DNA of 64,000 bases from Agroathelia rolfsii. Its lineage: Eukaryota; Basidiomycota; Agaricomycetes; Amylocorticiales; Amylocorticiaceae. The position numbers and the translations under genes are program-made. The notes beneath the pieces were generated by a model that saw nothing but the letters and a program-made list of their open reading frames with translations, was not told the origin of the DNA and searched no databases. Where the stretch lies: the NCBI GenBank assembly GCA_018343915.1, contig JABRWF010000008.1, positions 2,852,001 through 2,916,000 of the forward strand. The letters are read 5' to 3'. Every line of letters begins with the position of its first letter. Position 1 is the stretch's first letter. Shown one piece after another: positions 52,778 to 64,000 of this stretch.

Positions 52778-54247
52778 ATGAGCACACGTAAAGGAACCTC
52801 CTACAAGCCAAAAGAAGTCCCAGTTCCGTGGGCAACAAAATCCACCGCATCTCCACCAGAAGTCACGAGAAAAGTCGCGTCGAGCTCCGCTCCGCATTTA
52901 TCAGAAGAAGAAGAAGAGGAATCAGGCGAGGAAGCCGTTTCCACACAAGCATCTCCTCCAAAGACACCAGAAGGGCAAGAAGAAGCGCCCTCAGAATACC
53001 CATCCCCCTCCGACTTTCGCCGACGATACACCACCGAAGCCCCGTACCCAGAATCCCCCGTTGTTCCCCATCCTTCTCCTTCTAAGAGCCGACAAGAATG
53101 CCGCAAAGAAAAACGCAAAGAAATTTTAGAAGAAGAAGAAGCAACGATGTCGTTACCACAGGAGCTTGGCCAAATTTTGGTTCTACTCCAGTCCAACTAG
53201 GCACGCATCCAGGCCTCAATGGAGCAAATGCAAGAAACACAGGCTCGCTTCGCCGACCTTCTCGAGCGAGAACAACCTGCTCCCGTCACTGTCGCATCAT
53301 CTTCTACCCCTAAAGAGATAGGACAAGCCCCAGAAAAATGGTCGGGAGATTGGTCGAAGTACCAGTCTTTCGTCTTTGGATTCGAGAATCACATTAAACT
53401 CAATCCAAAGATCTACGCCACTGACTATACAAAGGCCAGATTTTTTGTGGGACTATTGGAGGGTGCGCCAAAAGCCTGGAGCCAGAAGTTTGACGACGTA
53501 ATTGATACCAAGGGCTTCAACTTCAAGAAGGATCTATACGCAAAGTTCAAAGCTCTGTATGGTGCAAGAGATTTTGGCAGAATAGCTCTCCAAAAGTTAC
53601 AAGACCTGAAACAGGGCACATCATCAGTCGCCGACTTCATGGCAACATTCTCTACCCTTGCCAACCAAACCAAGCTGTCAGATGAAGATTTAAGGGTACG
53701 CTACTGGCAGGCCTTGTCGCCCAAAATAAAAGGGGTTATCGGTGGATATCCGAAGGAACGACGTAATAGCCTAGAAAATCTGATGGAAGCAGCTGTGGAT
53801 GCAGAAGAGGGATTACATGATGCTGGAATCTGGACAGACGGGTGGAAACCTAGACCTCGCTTCCAGAATACGCAGGGTACGGCCACAAATCCTATCACCA
53901 TCAACGCGGTACAGGCACCACCCTCCCCTCCAAGCCCTGCGGCACAAGGGAGTCGTCGCCCACCTAGAGATCTTAGCACTGTGCAATGCTACAATTGCCA
54001 ACAATGGGGGCACTTCGCTTCCAACTGCACCAATCCAAGAGTATCTAGGTATCAGGGATCCAGACCAAGGGTCCAAGCAACGACATCCCCATCACCGGCC
54101 GCACCTTCCTCGGATCAACTAGGGACATCTGCGGCTTCTGACGACATCAATGAGGGTGCATCCACAATGACAATGGCCGATTTGCAGGCTCTTGTAGAAT
54201 AGCAGGCAATGGCGCTAGCCGCTTTCAAAGATAAAGCGGGTTTTTAG
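52778..54247 (+). pseudogene. GypB Gag, two TAG codons
   Basis: 489-codon Gag from ATG 52778 (MSTRKGTSYKPKE). Acidic segment near 52905-52940, capsid-like region 53330-53800 (KYQSFVFGFENHIKLNPKIY onward), zinc knuckle near 53986-54027 (CYNCQQWGHFASNC), and C-terminal AFKDKAGF ending at TAG 54245-54247. In-frame TAGs at 53198 and 54200 correspond to Gln positions in relatives (C to T). Gag forms the particle; the C-terminal TAG lies only 15 codons before the frameshift site and would block Gag-Pol synthesis. Confidence 0.93.
54238..54244 (+). other. Gag-Pol -1 frameshift heptamer in GypB
   Basis: GCG GGT TTT TAG: slippery G GGT TTT abutting the gag stop; the -1 frame (frame 1) is open into pol. 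Confidence 0.7.
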
Positions 54248-57200
54248 AAGGGTTGACGGAAAGGGCCATTTCGGCCGACCCATATCTCTCGAATCGTTTT
54301 TCTTCTCTCATCTCTTGTAACTCAGTTTCCATTTCTGGTGTGCATGGACAGCACCTACATATTCCCCTTATGTTCTATAGACATTATTCTTCAATTGTAA
54401 CATTAGCTATGATAGACTCGGGTGCCTCTTCCTCTTTCATTCATTCTTGCTTTGTAAAAGAAAATAAAATAAATACAAAAAAATTACCTTGTAGTATCCC
54501 TGTGCATAATATCGACAACTCTTTAAACGCACAAGGCAAAATTGAAGAAATTGCAGTCCTTGAAACAAGCATTGGAGGAATACGAAAGAAACTTCCATTC
54601 TTAGTCACTGACATCGGCCTTGAAAATGTGATCCTAGGGATTGACTGGCTCCGGTTGGAAAACCCAGTAATAGATTGGTCAGCAGGAAGAGTCGCACACT
54701 CAGACCGCCTAGTCATCTCCTCCAGTCTTCTACCAGAATGGGCTTCTGAGTATACGTCAGTCTTCTCTAAAGAAGCCTCCCAAAGACTGCCCCTCAGAAA
54801 ACCCTGGGATCACAAGATCGAGCTCAAAGACGGAGCTCAGCTTCGAAGAAGCAAGGCATACCCGCTGTCTGTCAAAGAAGAAGAAGCGCTCGTCGACTAT
54901 CTCAAGGAAAACCTCGAAAAAGGATACATCAGAAAATCCGAAAGTCCAATTGCCGCTCCTATGTTCTTTGTCCCAAAGAAAAACGGCTCCCTCCGCCCAG
55001 TCCAGGATTACCGCAAACTCAACGCAGAAACAATTGAGAATGCGTACCCTCTCCCACTCATTTCCGAGCTCCAAGACAAAATGACCAAGTTCAAGACATT
55101 CTGTAAAATTGACTTACGATGGGGATTCAACAACATCCGTATTAGAAAAGGCGACGAACACAAAGCCGCCTTCATCACAAACAAAGGATTGTTTGAACCA
55201 ACAGTCATGACTTTTGGACTTTGTAACGCGCCTGCCACTATGCAAACTATGATGGATGACTTATTCTATAAGTTTAACCAATTAGGATGGTTGGTACATT
55301 ACATTGACGACATTATCATTGGAGCTCGAACAGAAAAGGAATTACGAGAAAGGGTCTTAGAAGTGTTAGGGGTCCTCAAATCAAATGATCTCTTTGCCAA
55401 CCTTGAGAAGTTTGAATATGACGTACCTGAGGTAGATATTTTGGGGGCCTTAGTCTCGTTTGGTTCGATTCGCATGACCCCAGAAAAGGTCAAAGCAGTA
55501 TTAGAATGGCCAGTTCCCCAGAAAGTCTCCGACGTCCAACGATTCCGCGGCCTTGCAAATTATTACCGACGCTTCATTAGAAACTTCGCACAGATTTGTA
55601 AACCTTTGGATAGGCTCACTGGCAAAACTGAATGGAAATGGGAAAAGGAAGAACAAGAAGCCTTTGATAACCTAAAAAGGGCATTCACTTCCACACCGGT
55701 ACTCGGCGCGTACTCCCAGATGGCAGAAACTCGCTTAGAAACTGACGCCTCCAACTTTGCAACGGGTGCTGTCTTACTTCAGAAACAGAGCGACAACTCC
55801 TGGCGCCCCATTGCCTTCCTCTCACAAGCCATGAACGATGCTGAACGAAACTACGACATATGGGACAAAGAAATGCTAGGAATCATCCGTGCCCTGGATG
55901 CGTGGCGTCATTATCTCATTGGCCTCCCTCACCTCTTTGAAATTCGAACCGATCATAAAAACCTGGAATATTGGAAAACGGCCAGGAACCTTACACGCCG
56001 ACAAGCGAGATGGTCCCTTTTCCTGTCCGAATTCCGATTTACAATCTCCTACCTCCGGGGTTCTGAGAATGGCTGTGCTGACCCCCTTTCCCGACGACCG
56101 GACTTCCAAAGAACGGACGAAGAAGACAACCTTGACCAAGTAGTTCTAGACCCAAAACTTTTTCGAATCAATGCCGCAAGAAGAGGTCACGTGGAGATAC
56201 AAGGCGAGAAGGCAATTCTAGACAGAATCAGGAGTAAGGCAAAGGATGCTGAAATTGCAAACGCCCTGGGATTGGTTAAGGAGCTCGGTCCGGTAAAACT
56301 GCAAAAAGGTCTGGAGGAATGGAACGAGGAGAATGGCTTGATTTTACACCTTGGCAAGGTTTACGTACCTAGGGACACCACTCTGCGTAACGATATCATA
56401 CGACTTCACCATGACGTACCAGCAGCCGGTCACCCAGGACGACACAAGACTCTAGAATTAGTCTCTAGAAACTATTGGTGGCCTAGTCTTACTAAAGCCG
56501 TTAATGACTACGTAGCATCATGCCCAGACTGCCTCGCTTCTAAGACCACCCGATCAATGCCAGTAGGACCCCTGGCACCGCTCCCCACTCCAGGACGGCC
56601 CTGGGAACACGTAACCTCAGACATGATTGTCAAGCTTCCAGAGTCTCAGGGGTTTGATTCAATCCTTGTGGTCGTAGACAGACTGACCAAGATGTGTCAT
56701 CTGATCCCCTGTGTTGAGGCAATTACAGCGTCAGAAATGGCGGACTTGTATTTAGCCAACGTCTTTCGATTACACGGACTACCACGGCAATGGACCTCGG
56801 ACCGAGGACCCCAGTTTGCTGGAAAGGTCATGAGGGAAATACACAAGCGGTTGGACATCAAGACTTCTCTATCCACCGCTTACCACCCACAGTCTGATGG
56901 ACAGACAGAACGACTCAACCAAGAAGTCGAAGTCTACTTACGGAACTATGTATCCCACCGACAAGACAACTGGGCCGGTCTCCTTCCGCTTGCCGAATTT
57001 GCCCTCAATAATTGACAACAAGCTTCCACGGGATCATCCCCTTTCGAAATGAACTATAGCTTTTCACCCCGCATGAACCTTACAACTGCAGGAATACCAA
57101 GCACCAAAGGGGCGCAAGTATGGACAGAAAAGATCAAGGAACTCCAGGAAGATGCCAAGGCAGCTCTAGATCATGCAGCCAGCCGAATGAAGTATTTCTT

Positions 57201-57780
57201 TGACAAACACGCAGCAGAAGTCCCAAAATATGCTGTAGGAAACAAAGTTTGGCTAAGCACGGAAAACATCAAGCTGGCCCAACCCTCAAAGAAGCTCTCG
57301 GCTAAATGGATCGGACCTTACAAAATCACTGAACTCGTAGGAAACCGAGCAGTCCGGCTTGCAATACCGAAAAGATGGACCATCCATGATGTCTTCCACG
57401 TATCCTTGATCAAACCTCATGTCCAGGTAGAATCCAGGCCCCTTGCACCAATCCCAGAAGCTGTTGAAATAGAAGGAGAAGAGGAACATGAGGTATTACT
57501 TATCAAGGACAGCCGCCTAAGCCCACGAACGAAGAAACTCAAATACCTGGTCGAATGGAAAGGATATCCAGGAGAGGACTCATGGGAAAAAGAAGCCAAT
57601 ATCACTAACGCCCCCCATCTAATCAAAGATTTCCACAAGAAAAATCCCAAAGCACCTAAACGCCTCTCGGCTGCAGTCTTTGCGGATCTCCCCTTTCGAC
57701 CAATCGAAAACTTCACGGAAGCCACGGAAAAGATAGGAGGAACTTGGGAACTTGGGATGTTCCGGAGGAAATCCCCTTAG
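54244..57780 (+). pseudogene. GypB Pol (PR-RT-RNaseH-IN-chromodomain), one TGA
   Basis: Nearly intact pol of about 1178 codons. Protease D-S-G-A-S near 54415; RT about 54880-55480 with intact Y-I-D-D at 55300-55311; RNase H ETDASNFATG near 55740 with ERNYDIWDKEMLGI near 55850; integrase zinc finger (H...H, CPDCLASK) near 56410-56550; D,D-E core with DSILVVVD near 56660, SDRGPQF near 56800 and E in QTERLNQE near 56900; chromodomain (YLVEWKGYPGEDSWEKE) near 57545-57600. A single TGA at 57013-57015, followed by C, precedes QQASTGSSPFE; GypF has TGA at the same codon. Ends at TAG 57778. Confidence 0.95.
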
Positions 57781-57791
57781 GAAGGGGGTAA
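57779..57791 (+). other. GypB polypurine tract
   Basis: AGGAAGGGGGTAA next to the 3' LTR. Confidence 0.85.
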
Positions 57792-58635
57792 TGTCATGAG
57801 AAGGGAATTTTCGCCGATTTTTCGGTTACTTTCTTGTATTATTTGGACTACTATTTAATTAGTTATGGCATTTTCTTTCTTTTTCTTTACTTTTTCTTAT
57901 CAAATTACCCCTTTAGGGCGTGGACTGTGGGCAGTGCAGCGGTCATGTGATTGGCCCTCACGTGTTCCCAAGCCGCACGTCACAGGAGTAATCTCGGGGC
58001 TGTGCGTACTTCTATTTTCACCATCACACACAGTCCAGGAACACAGCCTTCCTTCCCTGAACAATTCCTAACGATTACTGGTATCGGTCCGGAAACGGAT
58101 CTCCACACGGATGCCCGGTGGAGTTAGGGTAAACGTTCTTCCCCTGCATTGCCACTTTCATACTTCTATCCCCCTACGCGCACAGACCATTCATGCTGCG
58201 CACGGACCATTATAGAATAGTATAAATAGTGCATGTAACTTGTCCTGAAGAGCTCAGCTTTGACCTCTTTGCCTTCAGGCAAGTAAACCCAGGTTGTATC
58301 CTCTTACAATAGATTACTAATGAAATCTTCGCCTTCAGGGTTTACTTTTGGCCTAGAGCCAGGTTCCTAGCACTCCCCCCCTCTCTCTCTCTCTCTTTCT
58401 CTCTCTCAATAGGAGGTGGTGCGAATCCCCTCATAAGTGTGTGAAATCATAAGAGCATCGTAAGAAGTAAGCAGAGTACCCGGTGCTCCCTCAATAGATT
58501 AAGGGCTTGCGTATCTGTGGGAAAACTTGCTTTTTAGGTACTTAGTCTTAAGGTTGAGAGGTTTATTGTTTTGATTGTGATACAAGTAGGCCCCCCACGC
58601 CCAACGTAACATAGTCAAGGAGTAGACCCTTGACA
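57792..58635 (+). repeat. GypB 3' LTR
   Basis: 844-bp partner of 51452-52295. Its start motif reads AGCTTTGACCT, one transition from the 5' copy. Confidence 0.97.
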
Positions 58636-58642
58636 ATACACG

Positions 58643-59516
58643 TGTCACAACCCGCCAATGCACCCGGCCACCAAACATCCCGATCGCACACATCGACACA
58701 CGCAAACATCTACAACGGAGTCACCAGTGATGCCCTCCCTTCTGAGTCACTATGTACCCTGTGCATCGGAAGCGTTTCCAATGTGTCCACCGACATTTCC
58801 CCGGAGCCATGTGCATGGCCACTCTTTGCACTTCCTTCCCATCACTGGCACGCTTCTGCCTATTAGAGTGTTCCACATGCTGACTGGACTTCCCAAAGAC
58901 ATTCCCCGAGTTGCCATGTGCCTGTACCAGCGGATCCTTCCTATCTAGGAAGATCGCACTTGGACTCTCCTTATGATCACGCTCTGATCGATAATCAGAC
59001 CGCCAATGGTTCCGAAGGAATGCACCCCTGCCTTCGTGCATAGTGTGGCATGACTACCAGAGTGCGCAGCGCGCACTATTACTTATTGTCTCTATTGTTT
59101 TCTCCCATTTCTTTATTTATCTTTCTGCGACTACTGTATTCTAGTATATAGTACTGTACCTGATGTAGTAGATATAGTAGTCGGAAAATTAAGTGTGTTT
59201 GGCCCTAAACAAGCCCTACACCCGCTGCATAGCCAGCGGTCAATCTGTGGACTCGAGCGTCCTCGAGTATCTCGTCTAGCACCTTGTCTCTGGCTTGACA
59301 TCTCTTGCTCTACACTTGATCTTGCTGGACCTCCCGTTTAACCTGCCGTATGCTTGACTGCTCACCACGCCACCCATATTGCCACAGGCCCCAAGATATC
59401 AAAGAGGCAACTCTACGAATCCATAGGGCTGCCATCTGGCAGTGAGCCACTTAGCAGTTAGCACCCCAAGGGCATCGCCGCACTGCCCAAGCTAGCTGCG
59501 AAGGCAGCTCTTAACA
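58643..59516 (+). repeat. R1 LTR copy i, mismatched flanks
   Basis: 874-bp forward R1 lying 7 bp after GypB. Flanking pentamers ACACG (left) and CTAGG (right) do not match, and the GypD integrase core is missing at this point. It is probably a hybrid LTR left by recombination between two R1 insertions in GypD. Confidence 0.9.
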
Positions 59517-61791
59517 CTAGGCCACCAATAGTTGCATGATATCAACTCAAGTGTCTTGTGTTGTCCTGGATGACCACTGAGTAAGCTGTCATAATACATA
59601 GAGATGACTTTGGTCCAGATTTCTTTATCTGCTGGCACATAAACCCTGCTTTATTGTAGAATAATCCCATTTTCCTAATTCCATTCCTCTAGTCCTCTTT
59701 GAAGTTTGACGGGACCTAGATTCTTGACCAATCGAAGTGCTTCTGTAACCTCTGTCTCAGGAGAGGCATTCCGGATTCTCTTGAGTAGTTCAGATTCTCC
59801 TTCCATTAATACATGACCTTGTCGAGTGGTATTTATCCGGAATAACTTGGGTTCGAGCAGAACTACTCCTTGGTTGTCATTGGCATCTGAGACCTGAAGA
59901 TCGGGATGGCGAGATAACACATCGGCCTTGCCATTTTCAGCACCCTTCTGGTAATGGATACGGAAATTGAAGTCTACCAAGAAGAGGGACCAGCAAGCCT
60001 GACGATGGGTAAGATTGCGAGTGGTTGTCCAGTATTCAAGGTTCTTATGGTCTGTCCAGATTTTAAAAGGTTCGGGTAGTCCTTGGAGAAGGTGATGCCA
60101 GTGTTCTAGAGTGTGGATAACTCCCAGCATTTCCTTGTCCTAGATATTATAATTCCTTTCAGCATCATTCATGGACTGGGACAGGAAAGCGATTGGGTGC
60201 CAGGCACCAGATTCATCCTTTTGGTTAAGGACCGCACCAGTAGCATATGAAGAAGCATCTGTCTTGACTTAGGTTGGGGCCTTCTGATCGTAGGATCATA
60301 GAACTGAAGCAGTGCTAAAAGCCTTTTTGAGGTTGTCAAAGCTTTCTTACTCTTCAGAACCCCAAGTCTAGTCAACCTTGCCTATCAGGCAATCCAGGGG
60401 TTTGCAAATCTTCCCAAAGTCTCGAATGAAATGCCTGTAGTAATTGGTCAGTCCCCAGAATTTGCAGACCTCCTTGATATTCTTAGGGGTGGACCCGTCA
60501 AGGATTGGTTTGACCTTGTTGGGATCCATGTGTACTTGCTGGTGGGAGACCACGAAGCCTAGGATGTTGACCTCAGGTTTTTTGATCTCAAACTTGTCTA
60601 GATTACCATACAGGTTATGCTCTTGTAGGATGAAGAGGACTTTGCGTGTCACTTCTCATAGCTTTTCCTTGGTTTCAGCTCTAATAATGATATTATCAAT
60701 ATAAACCCTGACGAATCCTAGTTGGACTAGACAAAGAAGGATATCGTCCATCAGGGCTTGCATAGAAGAGGGTGTGTTACAAAGGCCAAAGGGCATAACC
60801 AGGGGTTCAAAGAGTCTACGTGACATAATGAAAGCTGCCTTTCACTCGTCTCCCTCTCTAATTTGGATATTGTTGAAACCAGCTCATAGGTTGATCTTGG
60901 TGAACCAGCAGAACCTGGTCATATGTTCAACGATTTCGGAAATCAGGGGAAGGGGGTATGCATTTTTGACAGTTTGCTCATTGAGTGCCCGGTAGTCCTA
61001 TACTGGATGAAGTTTCCCATTTTTCTTGGGTACGAAAAACATTGGAGCTGCAAATTCACTTTCAGACTTACGAATATATCCCTTGGCCAGGTTGTTGTCA
61101 ATCCATTCATTGAGTGCATCAGTTTTGTTGCTGCTAAGGGGATATACATGCCCTCATCTGAGCTTGGTTTCATCAAGCAACTCAATCTTATGGTCTGATG
61201 ACTTGTGGCTAGGTAATCTACTTACTTCTTCTTCAGAGAAAACATTGGCAAAGTCTTTGTATCCAGGTGGCATGCTTGAGGTAGCTTGTATGATCTCCTT
61301 TTCAGGTAAGAAGGTAACCTTGGCAGATTTCCAATCAATTACAGGGTTTTCAAGGCGTAGCCAGTCTATGCCAAGGATGACGTTTTCTTGACCAATATCT
61401 ACAACACAGAGTGGCAGGTACTTTCGTTCGGATCCTATCATGGTATCTAGGATTGCAACGGATTCGATTTTTCCAATCTGGTTTGCAGAGTTATCAATAT
61501 TATACAAAGAAATAGGTCAGGGTAATTTTTTTGTAGGTATTTTATGTTTTTCTATGTATCTATAATTTACAAAGGAGGAAGAAGCACTAGAGTCAATCAT
61601 AGCAGATATAGAGAAGTTTCTAAAAGGTCTATGGAACATGATAGGAACCTTGAGGTGCTGTCCATTTGCACCTGCAAGGGAAAAGTAAGAAGAAGATGAA
61701 ATAGAAATAGTATTACAAGAAGAGAGAGAAGAGAAACAATTTTGAACATATTGGTCAGTCTGAATAGCCCTTTCAGCTGACCTCAGGAAAA
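59517..61791 (-). pseudogene. GypD Pol: protease to integrase zinc finger
   Basis: Reverse-strand pol entered by slippage at 61795-61789. Protease region near 61600-61380 with VILGIDWLRLENPVIDW. RT about 61060-60450, catalytic motif Y-I-D-N near 60690 instead of Y-I-D-D. RNase H near 60260-60120 (KTDASSYATGA, NDAERNYN). Connection and integrase finger (GHPGQHKTLELI, NYWWP) near 59560-59520, then cut by R1. Stops scattered (for example near 60655, 60365, 60135, 59675), largely explicable as Trp, Arg or Gln codons changed by transitions. Confidence 0.88.
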
Positions 61792-61795
61792 ACCC
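61789..61795 (-). other. Gag-Pol -1 frameshift heptamer in GypD
   Basis: Reverse complement ATG GGT TTT TCC TGA: heptamer G GGT TTT one codon before the stop; the -1 frame is open. Confidence 0.6.
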
Positions 61796-62024
61796 ATCTA
61801 GTCTTTTAGGGCAGCAATGGTGGCTGCTTATTCCTCCATGATTTGCATCACATGGTCCAGGACCGTATATGCTGGCGGGCTTATAGAAGGGGGCAGGATT
61901 ACGGATAGAGCAACTGCTGGTGCTATAGGCTGAACTGATGTAGAGATGGAGGCCTGGCCTTGGGGTGCAAAGGATCTAGGCTTGTATCCTAGAAGAGGGC
62001 ACTAATACTTAGGATGACCCAGCT

Positions 62025-62432
62025 TGTTATGAGTTCACTAACCTTAGCCCAATTTTTCTTTTATTTTTCCTTTATTTTATCCCTTCTTTTTATTGATAGT
62101 TAAGTAGTACTACTTAGGTTAGAGTTTAGGTCATGTGATTTGCACATCACATGACTATTACTATATCAACCTCATTATGTACACCTGTAGACTTTAGACT
62201 GTTGTCTTTGTCTACAGATGAGTAACCTATGTATTTCTACTTTACTTCAATTTAACTTTGTCTACAGTTCCTTTCTCAGCATCACTAAGAAGTGTGAAGC
62301 TAACCTAGAGAGGTAGCTAGCCCAGAGAGGTAGCTAGCCCAGAGAGGTAGCTAGGCCAGGTGGATAAGGAGTCCAGCCTTGAGGCCATCTTAGTGAGAGT
62401 ATGAGTGGTATTGGGAGGGGGATCTCCTGACA
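62025..62432 (+). repeat. Solo S5 LTR in GypD gag
   Basis: 408 bp, TGTTATGAG...TCCTGACA, duplication CAGCT/TAGCT (62020-62024, 62433-62437; one C to T). Same length as 36738-37145. Its candidate splice donor has decayed from GTGAGT to ATGAGT. Confidence 0.92.
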
Positions 62433-63698
62433 TAGCTGTCCACAATGGAAGTACTGAGCCTTCGACCAATCCCTTGAAGGGAACGATGGTCTTCCCTGAA
62501 ATGAGGGTTGACTAGTTGAAGGTACAGCTACTTGAGCCGTGTTAATCAAGATGGGGTTTGTAGCTGATCCGGACACTGGGACCCGGGGTCGCCATGTATC
62601 TTGCTAGAGACCTGCAGAGCGCAATCCCTGTTCTGCGCGTAAGGCTGCATCTATCACATTTTGGACTGTTTCCAAGTTAGTTTGATCCCAGCCTCCAAGT
62701 ACATTCCTGATCTTGGGGTTTAAGCCATCCAGGAAATGTACATGCCAGTCTTCTTTGGATAAATCAGTCTGCTGCGCCGTTGACCAGAAATCCGTGATAT
62801 AGTCCTGGGTACTACGTGACCCCTGCTTCATGCCCTTGAGTTTATCAAGAGCTGATCGCTTGTAGTCCCAGGAACCATAAAGTCCCCGGAACGCCTTGTA
62901 AAAGTCCTCAAAGATAAAAGGGGGTGCTCCCTTGACCTTTTCCTCTGCCTTGATCATATCGGACCATTTTTCCGACCACCTCCTAGGACCTCCCTCTAGT
63001 AGAGAGATCAGTAGTCTACCCTTGTCACAATCAGAGCTGTATATGGTAGGATTCAAACCCAGGTAGTTTTCAAATCCTAAGATAAAGTCCTTGTATTTTT
63101 TATGGTCACCCATGAACTTTGAAGGTTCTTTGCCTCTTTCTTTTGTTGAGGCTACGGTAACAACCTGAGGTGCTGGTGTTGGAGCAGGAACGGGTGTAGG
63201 AGTGGGATGATTAGCAATTTTGACCAGCTTGCACTGGGTTTCCGTCATATGCCTCATTATTTCTGTTGTCTGACACTACATTTCCAGCATCTGACCCATA
63301 AACTATTCGAACCCAGAAGATATGGTAGGCGAAGCGGGGCGAGTAACAGCGGGGGTTTGGGTATGAGGGGTAGGGATAGGTATGCAGATTTTAGGAGTGA
63401 CAGCAGGGGTAGGAATATGTGAGTGGGTGTAAGAGGTGACTGGTTCGGACGCAGGTTTGGGTTCTCTATAGTCAGAAGGGGAGGGGTAAAGTTCCTCTTC
63501 AACTTCTTCTTTGTCTTCTTCCTCCTCTTTGGATTCTTCAGGTGAAGCAGCTTTAGGAGGAGAAGAGACCTTGGGCGGGGTTGGAACTTTAGGTGGTTAT
63601 GAGAAAGTAGGCTGGGGGGCAGGTGCAGAGATGGATGGGCAAGCAGAGGTTTTAGCAGCAGGTTGTGCAGGTGCCTTTCCTTTTCTGGATTGGCTCAT

Positions 63699-64000
63699 AA
63701 ACTTGTGGAGCTAGGGCTCAACACGAATTTGTTGTCTTCTTCAAGCTTAGGCACCAAGCGGAGTGCCTCTGGTAATGTATGTATAAAAGGAAATAAAATG
63801 ATTTGTTTAGGCAGGCAGTTTTGCACCTAAAGAGGTGTCCCTAGAAGCAGCAGACTAACCCTGCAGTAGTGCCTTCGGGTAACGACACAAGGTTTCCCTG
63901 GAATGTGCAGGTACTCCCAAGCCTAAATCTGAACAGGTTAAAACTGGGTATTAGATCCCAGCTAATTGCTTCTGTAAACAGTTCAAGCCCAACATAAATT
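63699..64000 (-). other. GypD 5' leader (partial)
   Basis: Upstream of the GypD gag start; non-coding, continuing past the window end. PBS and 5' LTR not reached. Confidence 0.55.

Larger units (their letters stand above)
51452..58635 (+). mobile_element. GypB, complete Ty3/gypsy chromovirus
   Basis: 7184 bp with two 844-bp LTRs and duplication ATACA (51447-51451, 58636-58640). LTRs differ at about eight to ten positions, all transitions by my reading. Gag has two TAG stops and pol only one TGA, so this is the second-best preserved element. Confidence 0.97.
61783..63698 (-). pseudogene. GypD Gag, split by S5
   Basis: Starts at ATG 63698 (MSQSRKGKAPAQPA), a Pro/Ala/Ser-rich N-terminus with an acidic stretch (EESKEEEEDKEEVEEE) near 63530. 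Capsid-like region 63150-62700 (KYKDFILGFENYLGLNPTIY onward). A decayed zinc knuckle around the S5 insertion (HCGQLC on one side, LGHPKY on the other). It ends at TGA 61783-61785, one codon past the GGGTTTT heptamer. Stops near 63597, 63301, 63286 and others. The N-terminal half is unusually proline-rich compared with GypB. Confidence 0.88.
49722..64000 (-). mobile_element. GypD, reverse-strand Ty3/gypsy, 5' end beyond window
   Basis: 3' LTR at 49722-50736. Pol is in two pieces (50729-51451 and 59517-61791), separated by GypB and an R1 LTR, and gag spans 61783-63698 with an S5 LTR inside. The 5' LTR is outside the window. About 0.6 kb of the integrase core is missing between the two pol pieces. 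RT catalytic motif is altered. More distant from GypB than GypC and GypF are. Confidence 0.9.

Noticed and set aside
55876..56143. Overlapping ORFs within GypB pol on both strands
   Set aside because: Alternate frames of the RNase H region; no independent signal.

Overview
The window is wall-to-wall transposable elements from a filamentous fungus; I found no host gene, rRNA, tRNA or CRISPR array. The fungal assignment, with an Agaricomycete-type basidiomycete as my best guess, is inference. It rests on Ty3/gypsy chromoviruses with C-terminal chromodomains, two copia elements primed by a fungal-type initiator tRNA-Met fragment, a DD34E Tc1-like transposon, 50-61 nt candidate introns, and heavy G:C to A:T decay of coding regions resembling repeat-induced point mutation or methyl-cytosine deamination. 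Element names here (GypA-G, Cop1-2, R1, S5-S9) are mine.

Layout: (1) 1-14091 is a reverse-strand R1 LTR. Copia Cop1 (177-12926, TSD GAGGC) is inserted in it. Cop1 in turn carries a solo GypA LTR (1338-2316) and the complete gypsy GypA (4345-11559, TSD TGGAG). A second solo GypA LTR (13017-13996) sits in the R1 remainder. (2) 14092-21705 is decayed sequence with a small solo LTR, a Tc1 remnant and a nest of R1 LTRs inserted into each other in opposite orientations, plus two S7 LTRs. (3) 21706-24370 is a decayed gypsy pol (GypG) split by a Tc1-like element with 211-bp inverted repeats. (4) 24826-30735 is a solo S9 LTR (holding another R1) directly followed by the 5' half of gypsy GypC. (5) 30736-48433 is gypsy GypE, about 6.5 kb of its own sequence, carrying four insertions: a solo GypA LTR, a solo S5 LTR, the complete reverse-strand gypsy GypF (37231-46048, itself containing gag-only copia Cop2), and a solo GypD LTR. 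(6) 48434-49721 is an R1 stub and AT-rich minisatellites. (7) 49722-64000 is reverse-strand gypsy GypD, running off the window end and carrying the complete gypsy GypB (51452-58635, TSD ATACA), an R1 LTR and an S5 LTR. Most insertions have 5-bp target duplications that I read directly.

Four signals deserve attention. First, the gypsy elements carry an 11-nt primer-binding site 2 nt inside the LTR that is the reverse complement of an 11-mer lying 35 nt downstream of the first T of the TATA box: Tf1-style self-priming, with matching changes between families. Second, most of these LTRs hold a predicted 50-61 nt intron just downstream of that start point, bounded by a direct repeat ending in CAG, with the donor lying in a hairpin arm. 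Third, GypE has no gag between its PBS and protease but carries an antisense gene of about 271 codons, with a 51-nt intron and a six-cysteine cluster of exact Zn2Cys6 spacing; GypF landed inside that cluster. Fourth, a GGGTTTT heptamer sits at or next to the gag stop in five gypsy elements, with pol open in the -1 frame.

How the parts work together: the autonomous-type elements encode Gag (capsid, zinc knuckle) and Pol (protease, reverse transcriptase, RNase H, integrase, mostly a chromodomain). All pol genes seen carry stops, so the locus looks like a heterochromatic graveyard with GypA and GypB the most recent arrivals.
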